This document shows, piece by piece, positions 1 to 5,020 of a stretch of 5,020 nucleotides of DNA. This DNA comes from DTSX01 sp964633465 (GTDB lineage: Bacteria > Pseudomonadota > Gammaproteobacteria > Steroidobacterales > UBA11654): assembly GCA_964633465.1 (NCBI GenBank), contig CAZWGB010000074.1, positions 1 to 5,020 of the forward strand. Reading direction: 5' to 3'. The position numbers were made by a program, and so were the translations under genes. Each line of letters begins with the position of its first letter. The first letter of the stretch is position 1. The notes under the pieces are model-generated. The model was given only the letters and a program-made list of their open reading frames with translations. It did not search any database and was not told the origin of the DNA.

Positions 1-506
1 CCTTTCATTGCAAGTAGCCTTCCTTGTTTTTTTAACATGTGGCCTGCAACTGAAATAAAATAAGCAATACTCCCTAGCGCTCTGCAAACTGCAGCATCCG
101 CCTTTTTTGTAAGCTCGACGCTCTCTGCTCTTTGGCAAATGGTTTTGGTATTTTTAAGCTTGAGGGCTTGAATTGTTGCGTTTAAAAAATCAGCTTTTTT
201 GTTTTTTGACTCCACTAAAATAATTTGGCTTTCAGGTTTAATTATTGCTAATGGGATGCCTGGGCAACCGCCGCCACAGCCAACATCTACAATCCTGCCA
301 CCAGGAACATATTGCGCTATGCTCAGTGAGTCCATGAGGTGCTTGGTAACCGCTTCCAGCGGGCTAGTGATTGCGGTTAAGTTCATTGTCTGGTTTTGTT
401 GTAACAACAAATTGATATATGTGATCAACAAACTAACACTACGCTCTTCTGCGGGAAGGCCTAATTGCCGCATCCCTTGCCTTAAGAGATCCTCTTGTTT
501 GGCCAC
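1..506 (-). CDS. rsmG: 16S rRNA (guanine-527-N7) methyltransferase RsmG, C-terminus cut by window edge
   Basis: RsmG (GidB) uses S-adenosylmethionine to methylate N7 of G527 in the 530 loop of 16S rRNA; it is a soluble, single-domain Rossmann-fold methyltransferase. I translated this frame by hand: 168 complete codons are visible. Landmarks from the chosen start are MNLTAI (41-46, the family's NLT segment), HLMDSL (56-61), the SAM-binding motif DVGCGGGCPGIP (74-85), an acidic E99 ending strand 2, CRALGS (141-146, the conserved R-A segment) and GRLLAMKG at the cut end. Compared with E. coli RsmG (207 residues), about 40 C-terminal residues lie outside. The start is taken as GTG at 506-504, which puts NLT at residue 42 against 39 in E. 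coli. The first ATG (473-471) would shorten the N-terminal helix by 11 residues. Position 81 is Cys where many homologues have Phe; the fold should tolerate this. The gene lies 18 bases after ccrA on the same strand, so co-transcription is likely. Confidence 0.93.
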   Translation of the reverse strand, partial: MAKQEDLLRQGMRQLGLPAEERSVSLLITYINLLLQQNQTMNLTAITSPLEAVTKHLMDSLSIAQYVPGGRIVDVGCGGGCPGIPLAIIKPESQIILVESKNKKADFLNATIQALKLKNTKTICQRAESVELTKKADAAVCRALGSIAYFISVAGHMLKKQGRLLAMK

Positions 507-520
507 TTGGTTTAGTGTTG

Positions 521-526
521 CCCCCT
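521..526 (-). promoter_or_regulatory. Putative rsmG ribosome binding site overlapping the ccrA stop codon
   Basis: On the minus strand AGGGGG (526 to 521) includes the last two bases of the ccrA TAG stop. It sits 14 bases before the GTG start proposed for rsmG. The spacing is somewhat long, so the site is plausible but not certain. It supports translational coupling of rsmG to ccrA. Confidence 0.45.
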
Positions 527-1766
527 AGGTTTTGCCCTGTCCTTTTTTGGTGGCATTTACTAAACAAGCCATGTTTCCATAGGGGTGTTTATTTTCATAC
601 ATTAATTGGTGGGCATGGCCAATTTCATCAAAAGAATATGTTTCAGACAAACATGGGTCTACTTTTCTCGCCAAGATCAGTTCATTTACTGCTTCTGCCT
701 GAACGTCGTTTGCAAGGTGTGAGCCTTGAAGGCGCTTTTGCATCATCCAGTGGTGCCTAAGGTCCATAGTGATGTTGTATCCTGAGGTTCCAGCACATAT
801 CACAACCATCCCCCCAATATCACACACAAAACCAGAAGTAGGCAGGGTAGCTTCGCCTGGGTGCTCGAAAACAATTTTAGGACTTTTCCTCTCTCCAACG
901 GCATCCCAAATTGCTTTCCCAAAGCTTCTGGCGCCCCCTATCCAGGTCCTGTAGTCTGATGAGTTAGTGTCTGGCATTGGTCCCCAATGAGTAAAATCAT
1001 TTCTGTTTATGACGCCCACTGCTCCTTTGTCTAAGCAAAACTGTCGTTTGTCTTCTTCTGATATTACTGCAACCGCTTTTCCGCCCAATGCAGAAACGAT
1101 TTGTAAAGCTAACGACCCCAAGCCTCCGGCTGCGCCCCAAACCAACACAACATCATTTTTTTCAACTGTGTTTGGGGGCCAGCCCATTAATTGCCTATAG
1201 GCTGTTGAGGCACAAAGCATGTAACAGCCGGCCTGTTCCCATGTTAAATGTTTGGGTTTCTGTTTGATTTGATGTGATTGAGCACGAGCAAACTGACAAT
1301 AAGAACCGTAGTTGGTTTGATAGCCCCAAATGCGCACACTGGGAGCTAACATTGGGTCGTTTCCTGCAAGAACCCAGGGGTCTTCAGGCTCCCACCAACC
1401 TGAATGAACCACTACTTCATCACCAACCTTAACATCGCTTACATCTTCACCAATAGCCCAGACTATTCCAGCAGCGTCTGATCCTCCTGCATGGAAGTCT
1501 TCTTCTTCCCCTTTTTTCTGTCGATCCGCTATTACATCTACCGGAAAACCCAATCCGGCCCATACATTGTTGTAATTAATGCCCGTGGCCATAACATAAA
1601 CCAGAACATCTTTGGGCCCAATTGATGGAGTGTTTATTACTTCTCGCTGCCATGCCTTAGTTGGCTCTCCAAACCTGTCTTGTCTTGCCGTAAAAGCGTG
1701 CATTTTTTCTGGAACCTCCCCCAAGGAAGGCCTTTCACCAAGATCGTAAAGCGTTTTTGTGACCAT
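525..1766 (-). CDS. ccrA: Crotonyl-CoA carboxylase/reductase (ethylmalonyl-CoA pathway)
   Basis: This enzyme performs NADPH-dependent reductive carboxylation of crotonyl-CoA to ethylmalonyl-CoA, the defining step of the ethylmalonyl-CoA pathway that assimilates acetyl-CoA without isocitrate lyase. The 413-residue cytosolic protein has typical family length and aligns by eye along its whole length with R. sphaeroides Ccr. It has an N-terminal GroES-like catalytic domain (about 22-165), then a Rossmann domain with the nucleotide-binding WGAAGGLGS (210-218) and SEEDKR (236-241). Other family blocks are NYNNVWAGLG (64-73), RIWGYQT (145-151), FEHPGEAT (300-307), GGMVVICAGT (318-327) and QKRLQGSHLAN (343-353). 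Of the CO2-pocket residues known from Kitasatospora setae, the Asn (N66) and His (H350) equivalents are present and Phe is Tyr149 (also Tyr in R. sphaeroides), but the Glu is replaced by Gln150. The ATG start is supported by a strong Shine-Dalgarno site. No other ethylmalonyl-CoA pathway gene is in view. The general MDR reductase fold is certain; carboxylase activity is inferred. Confidence 0.95.
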   Translation of the reverse strand: MVTKTLYDLGERPSLGEVPEKMHAFTARQDRFGEPTKAWQREVINTPSIGPKDVLVYVMATGINYNNVWAGLGFPVDVIADRQKKGEEEDFHAGGSDAAGIVWAIGEDVSDVKVGDEVVVHSGWWEPEDPWVLAGNDPMLAPSVRIWGYQTNYGSYCQFARAQSHQIKQKPKHLTWEQAGCYMLCASTAYRQLMGWPPNTVEKNDVVLVWGAAGGLGSLALQIVSALGGKAVAVISEEDKRQFCLDKGAVGVINRNDFTHWGPMPDTNSSDYRTWIGGARSFGKAIWDAVGERKSPKIVFEHPGEATLPTSGFVCDIGGMVVICAGTSGYNITMDLRHHWMMQKRLQGSHLANDVQAEAVNELILARKVDPCLSETYSFDEIGHAHQLMYENKHPYGNMACLVNATKKGQGKT

Positions 1767-1772
1767 TTTTTG

Positions 1773-1779
1773 CTCCCCT
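1773..1779 (-). promoter_or_regulatory. Shine-Dalgarno site of ccrA
   Basis: AGGGGAG on the minus strand (1779 to 1773) is followed by a 6-base spacer (CAAAAA) and the ATG at 1766-1764. It is a strong, well-placed site and fixes the ccrA start. Confidence 0.8.
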
Positions 1780-1801
1780 AACTCTCGTTGTTCTTAAGGG
1801 G
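1775..1801 (-). promoter_or_regulatory. Possible hairpin masking the ccrA ribosome binding site
   Basis: On the minus strand CCCCTTAA (1801 to 1794) can pair with TTAGGGG (1781 to 1775): seven base pairs with one bulged T and a 12-base loop. The right arm contains AGGGG of the ccrA Shine-Dalgarno site, so the folded form would hide it. No run of T follows the stem, so it does not look like a terminator. The pairing is visible in the sequence; a regulatory role is inference only. Confidence 0.3.
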
Positions 1802-1819
1802 GGTAATGTTACCAAAGTT

Positions 1820-3475
1820 TTAATTTCTATTGCTTAATCGTTTAAGATATTTTGCTTTTTCAAGCCTCGGATCAGGGACGGGGACGGAGTCCAGCAAGTT
1901 TTTCGTGTATTGATTTGCTGGGTTTTCAAAAACTGCGTTTGTTTTTCCTTGCTCTATTAAAACACCATTTTGCATCACAAGCACTCTGTCACAAATCTTC
2001 TTTACAACAGCCAGGTCATGAGCAATGAAGACCATTGTTAGTTGTTTGCGTTGTTTAAGCCTGAGCAACAACTCAATAATTTCAGCTCTTATTGAGGCGT
2101 CCAGAGCGCTGACGGCTTCATCGCAAACTAGAAGCTTTGGTTTACTTATTAAGGCTCTGGCAATCGCAACTCTCTGGCATTGTCCCCCTGACAACTCGTG
2201 AGGATATCTGCCTAAAAAACCAACTTCCAGCCCAACATCATCCAGGCAGCTGGTAATCGTTTGTGTTGCGTCTCTTTTTGTTGTTTTTGGAAAAAAAGAG
2301 TTAAGTGGTTCTGCTAGAATTTCTGAAACCGTCATTCTTGGGTTCAAAGAAGAGAAGGGGTCTTGAAAAACAACCTGAATGTTTTTTCTGAATTTTTTTG
2401 TCTGTTTATTGTTCATCTCCAGGATGTCTTCACCAAAGACAGAAATGCTGCCTCCTGTGGGCTCTTGTAGTTTTAAAAGACTCCTGGCTAAAGTTGACTT
2501 GCCGCTCCCAGACTCGCCAACCACCCCTAATATCTCTCCCTCTTTTACGTCAAAGCTTAGGTTGTTCACGGCTTTCAAGTAGTCTGTTTTTGAAATAAAG
2601 TTGCTCTTGGGCATGGGAAAAAAGACACAAAGCTCTTTGATGGAGGCGCTGGTTTGCGGCTCAACACTTAGCTCTGTTTTTTGCAGTGGCTCGTCTAGCT
2701 CTCTTGATTTAAAAAGAAGCTCTTGTGTGTGCTCTGCTTCTGGAGAATAAAAAATCTGCTCCGTGTTTCCATATTCTTGCTTGATGCCGTTTTTTAAAAC
2801 CAAAACATTGTCGCAGGTTCGTGCTACAACCCCGAGGTCGTGAGTGATAAGAATCACCGACATTAAAAACCTTTCTTTTACCTCTAGTATCAAGTCCAGG
2901 ATTTTTTCTTGCACAGTAACATCTAGGGCGGTCGTTGGCTCGTCTGCAATTAGCAGATTGGGACCTGTAAGCAAGGCTGTTGCAATCATCACTCGTTGTC
3001 TCATTCCACCAGAAAGCTCAAAGGAATATCCATCTATTCTTTTTTCTGGATCTGGCACCTTGACGGCGGACAGCATTTCAATACAGCGGCTTCTTGTTTC
3101 TTTTTTATTGTCTTTGCTGTGCTGTCTTAAAACCCCTGACATTTGCTCTCCTATGGTTATGTAAGGATTTAATGAGCTCATTGGGTCCTGAAATATCATT
3201 GCAATTTCGTTGCCTCTAATCTTGTTCAGCTCTTTGTCAGGAAGCCCGAGTATTTCTTTCTTTTTAAAGACCGCGCTGCCTGTTGCTGCGCCGTTTGATT
3301 CAAGCAAGCCCATTAAAGAAAGCACAGTTTGGCTTTTGCCCGAGCCTGATTCACCGACTATTCCTAAAACTTCGTTTTTTTGAAGGTGAAAACTGAGGTT
3401 GTTAACTGCTGTAATTATTGTGCCCCTTGTATTAAAAGACACGTTTAGGTTGTTTACTGAAAGAATTTTATCCAC
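1820..3475 (-). CDS. oppDF: Oligopeptide ABC importer ATPase, OppD-OppF fusion with two ATP-binding domains
   Basis: This 551-residue cytoplasmic ATPase should power the OppBC peptide permease encoded just upstream. It carries two complete ABC domains. Domain 1: Walker A GESGSGKS (41-48), Q-loop Gln96, signature LSGGMRQ (154-160), Walker B LLIADEP (174-180, catalytic Glu179) and His212; GKSQT and YGNTEQIFY resemble OppD. Domain 2: Walker A GESGSGKS (320-327), Q-loop Gln371, signature LSGGQCQ (428-434), Walker B LLVCDEA (448-454, Glu453) and His486; CDEAVSALD and VPVPDPRLEK (531-540) resemble OppF. The linker (about 250-280) is short, and neither domain has the cysteine-containing C-terminal segment of separate OppD and OppF. 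Domain layout and length match the YejF type (529 residues in E. coli), but the companion permeases are Opp-like. Translation starts at GTG (3475-3473), with AGGA 9 bases upstream, inside the last 8 bases of oppC, so coupling is likely. Peptide as substrate is inferred from the family. Confidence 0.93.
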   Translation of the reverse strand: MDKILSVNNLNVSFNTRGTIITAVNNLSFHLQKNEVLGIVGESGSGKSQTVLSLMGLLESNGAATGSAVFKKKEILGLPDKELNKIRGNEIAMIFQDPMSSLNPYITIGEQMSGVLRQHSKDNKKETRSRCIEMLSAVKVPDPEKRIDGYSFELSGGMRQRVMIATALLTGPNLLIADEPTTALDVTVQEKILDLILEVKERFLMSVILITHDLGVVARTCDNVLVLKNGIKQEYGNTEQIFYSPEAEHTQELLFKSRELDEPLQKTELSVEPQTSASIKELCVFFPMPKSNFISKTDYLKAVNNLSFDVKEGEILGVVGESGSGKSTLARSLLKLQEPTGGSISVFGEDILEMNNKQTKKFRKNIQVVFQDPFSSLNPRMTVSEILAEPLNSFFPKTTKRDATQTITSCLDDVGLEVGFLGRYPHELSGGQCQRVAIARALISKPKLLVCDEAVSALDASIRAEIIELLLRLKQRKQLTMVFIAHDLAVVKKICDRVLVMQNGVLIEQGKTNAVFENPANQYTKNLLDSVPVPDPRLEKAKYLKRLSNRN

Positions 3476-4352
3476 TTTCTCTTGTCCTATCTTTTGGGTC
3501 TAGCGCATCCCTTAATCCGTCGCCGATAAAATTAAAACAAAACAATGTTGTGGCCAAAAACATTCCTGGAAACAAAAGCATCCATGGAGAAGTTTCCATT
3601 TGTCTTGCGCCTTGATTAACCAGTGCCCCCCAAGAGGTCATTGGCTCTTGAACGCCTAGGCCCAGAAAACTTAAAAAGGATTCTACTAAAATAACCTGGG
3701 GCACCGTTAGGGCCACATACACAACAACCAAGCCAAGCAGGTTTGGAACTATGTGCTTAAAGACGATTCTTGTTGTTGTTGCGCCGCCGGTTCTGGCGGC
3801 ATCAACAAACTCTTTCCCCTTAAGGTTCAAAGTTTGTCCCCGAACAATTCTGGCAATATCCAACCAATTAACAGCACCGATGGCCACAAAAATTAAAAAA
3901 ATGCTTCTTCCAAAAAAAACCATTAATAAAATCACAAAAAATAAAAAAGGCATTGCGTAAAGCACGTCAACCACTCGCATCATAATTGCGTCTGTTTTTC
4001 CGCCAATGAACCCGGATATAGAGCCATAAGAAACACCAATAATTACACTAACCATTGTTGCCACCAGGCCCACCATCAAGGAAATCCTTCCTCCATGCAT
4101 AACCCTAACAAACAAGTCTCTGCCCAAGTCATCGGTGCCAAAAATATGGCCGCTAGCCCAGTCTGGTTGTGCCGAAATTTGGTACCAATCTGTTTGGTCT
4201 AAAGCAAAAGGGCTTACCAAAGGCCCGAAGACGACCATCAATCCCATAATGCCCATTACCCAAGCAGAGGTTGCGGCGGCTTTGTTTTTTTTCAACACCC
4301 TCCATGCATCATTCAGCAAAGAGTTGCTTTTATTTTTTTCGCGCGAGTTCAT
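3468..4352 (-). CDS. oppC: Oligopeptide ABC transporter permease OppC
   Basis: This is the second inner-membrane permease of an Opp-type importer; it pairs with OppB to form the translocation path for peptides delivered by a binding protein. At 294 residues it matches E. coli OppC (about 302) along nearly its whole length, including QPDWASGHIFGTDDLGRDL (62-80), GGRISLMVG (87-95), IARIVRGQTL (166-175), ESFLSFLGLG (224-233) and FNFIGDGLRDALDPKDR (273-289). Hydrophobic segments lie at about 31-50, 90-112, 132-160, 206-230 and 256-278. The EAA loop that contacts the ATPase is EFVDAARTGG to IVPN (181-204). The start ATG (4352-4350) overlaps the oppB stop as ATGA. I see no strong Shine-Dalgarno site before it, so translation probably depends on coupling to oppB. 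The end overlaps the next gene by 8 bases. Exact substrate range cannot be read from the sequence. Confidence 0.95.
   Translation of the reverse strand: MNSREKNKSNSLLNDAWRVLKKNKAAATSAWVMGIMGLMVVFGPLVSPFALDQTDWYQISAQPDWASGHIFGTDDLGRDLFVRVMHGGRISLMVGLVATMVSVIIGVSYGSISGFIGGKTDAIMMRVVDVLYAMPFLFFVILLMVFFGRSIFLIFVAIGAVNWLDIARIVRGQTLNLKGKEFVDAARTGGATTTRIVFKHIVPNLLGLVVVYVALTVPQVILVESFLSFLGLGVQEPMTSWGALVNQGARQMETSPWMLLFPGMFLATTLFCFNFIGDGLRDALDPKDRTRESG
3485..3488 (-). promoter_or_regulatory. Ribosome binding site supporting the GTG start of the OppD-OppF fusion
   Basis: AGGA on the minus strand (3488 to 3485), inside the end of oppC, lies 9 bases before the GTG at 3475-3473. The frame is closed by a stop at 3502-3500, and no ATG or other common start lies between, so GTG is the only good candidate. 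Confidence 0.5.
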
Positions 4353-5020
4353 CTGTTGGTTTTTATTTTTGGATCGATAAACCCATAAAGAATATCAACA
4401 AGAAGATTAAAGAAAATAATCAAACAACCATAAAAAACCACCACGCCGAGCACAAGAGTGTAATCTCGATTAAGGGCGCCCTGAACAAAATATCTGCCTA
4501 GGCCAGGGAGTCCAAAAATCTGCTCAACCACGACAGACCCAGTGATGATTGCGGCTGTTGCAGGGCCCAGATAAGAAACGATTGGAAGAAAGGTTGGTTT
4601 TAAAACATGTCGCAAGACAATATTTTGCATAGGAATGCCCTGGGCTTTGGCTGTGCGAACAAAGTTGCTGCCAAGAACCTCTATCATTGACCCTCGGGTC
4701 AGCCTGGCAATGTAGGCAACCTGAGGGAAAGCCAGGGCCGCAACCGGCAAAATCATGTTGCTGATGCTGCCATCGCCCAAGCCTCCTGCTGGCAAGAGAT
4801 TTAAAAAAATAGCAAACAACAAAATCAACAATGGCGCCATTACAAAGTTTGGAACTGAAATCCCAGTCATGCCAAAAAACATAACCACATAGTCGATTTT
4901 GGTGTTTTGATTAAGGGCTGCAACGGCCCCTATCAGAGTGCCAAAAAAAAGCGCAACCAAAATCGCGGCTGCGCCCAGTCTCAGTGAGACAGGAAAGCCG
5001 CTCATTATTAGTTCTGTTAC
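4349..5020 (-). CDS. oppB: Oligopeptide ABC transporter permease OppB, N-terminus cut by window edge
   Basis: This is the first inner-membrane permease of the Opp importer. The frame stays open to the right edge, giving 223 visible residues beginning VTELIMSGFPVS; this aligns with about residue 86 of E. coli OppB (306 residues), so roughly 85 N-terminal residues are missing. The ATG at 5005-5003 is therefore internal, not the start. Numbering from that Met, family blocks include FPVSLRLGAAA (4-14), LNQNTKIDYV (31-40), the EAA loop with NFVRTAKAQGIPMQNIV (114-130) and LRHVLKPTFLPI (131-142), then ITGSVVVEQIFGLPGLG (154-170), GALNRDYTLVLG (176-187) and the C-terminal LYGFIDPKI (206-214). Several hydrophobic spans fit the binding-protein-dependent permease fold. 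The TGA stop overlaps the oppC start by 4 bases. The substrate-binding gene oppA would be expected upstream, outside the window. Confidence 0.93.
   Translation of the reverse strand, partial: VTELIMSGFPVSLRLGAAAILVALFFGTLIGAVAALNQNTKIDYVVMFFGMTGISVPNFVMAPLLILLFAIFLNLLPAGGLGDGSISNMILPVAALAFPQVAYIARLTRGSMIEVLGSNFVRTAKAQGIPMQNIVLRHVLKPTFLPIVSYLGPATAAIITGSVVVEQIFGLPGLGRYFVQGALNRDYTLVLGVVVFYGCLIIFFNLLVDILYGFIDPKIKTNR

Noticed and set aside
199..760. Open frames on the plus strand at 199-528 and 515-760
   Set aside because: They lie antisense to rsmG and ccrA, whose frames show clear family motifs. The plus-strand translations have no recognisable domain.
1803..1814. Short inverted repeat GGTAACATTACC (minus strand) after the oppDF stop, considered as a terminator
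   Set aside because: The stem is only about four pairs and is followed by a C run, not a T run, so it does not fit an intrinsic terminator.
2379..3164. Plus-strand open frames inside the fused ATPase gene (2379-2582, 2398-2598, 2844-3164)
   Set aside because: These are shadows of the strongly conserved ABC-domain coding strand; their translations look like low-complexity antisense products.
3886..3950. A-rich tract including a run of eight A (3912-3919) in oppC, considered for phase variation or slippage
   Set aside because: The coding strand T-richness is explained by Phe, Leu and Ile codons of a membrane segment, the frame is intact, and one run of eight in an AT-rich gene is weak evidence.
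3751..4501. Plus-strand open frames inside oppC and oppB
   Set aside because: They are antisense to well-supported permease genes and have no own motifs or convincing start context.
5003..5005. ATG at 5005 as the start of the OppB-like gene
   Set aside because: The frame continues upstream to the window edge with residues (VTELI) that match the OppB family, so the true start lies outside.

Overview
This window holds one uninterrupted, tightly packed block of five genes, all on the minus strand, so transcription runs from high to low coordinates. Both edges cut through a gene. I see no RNA genes, mobile elements, CRISPR arrays or sizeable non-coding stretches. The DNA is moderately AT-rich. 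The proteins resemble proteobacterial families: Opp permeases close to the E. coli type, and a crotonyl-CoA carboxylase/reductase close to the Rhodobacter sphaeroides type. My best guess is an alphaproteobacterium, possibly a compact marine one, but this rests on remembered family resemblance and not on a marker gene or a search.

In transcription order, positions 5020-4349 hold the C-terminal part of OppB, an inner-membrane permease whose start lies beyond the window. It overlaps OppC (4352-3468) by 4 bases (ATGA). OppC overlaps by 8 bases a double ATPase gene (3475-1820), which encodes an OppD-like and an OppF-like ATP-binding domain in one chain. These three would form an oligopeptide ABC importer; its binding protein OppA is not in view. 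After 53 bases comes ccrA (1766-525), encoding crotonyl-CoA carboxylase/reductase, the key enzyme of the ethylmalonyl-CoA pathway for acetyl-CoA assimilation. After another 18 bases comes rsmG (506 to the left edge), encoding the 16S rRNA G527 methyltransferase and lacking its C-terminus.

The close spacing suggests that all five genes could be transcribed together, although oppDF-ccrA is the loosest junction. Functionally there are three unrelated jobs: peptide uptake, C2/C4 carbon metabolism and ribosome modification.

Nothing here amounts to a clearly new system. The points most worth a second look are: the OppD-OppF fusion that lacks the cysteine-rich C-terminal segments of both parents; a Gln in the CCR active-site motif where characterised enzymes have Glu; a possible hairpin covering the ccrA ribosome binding site; and the unusual placement of ccrA between opp and rsmG.
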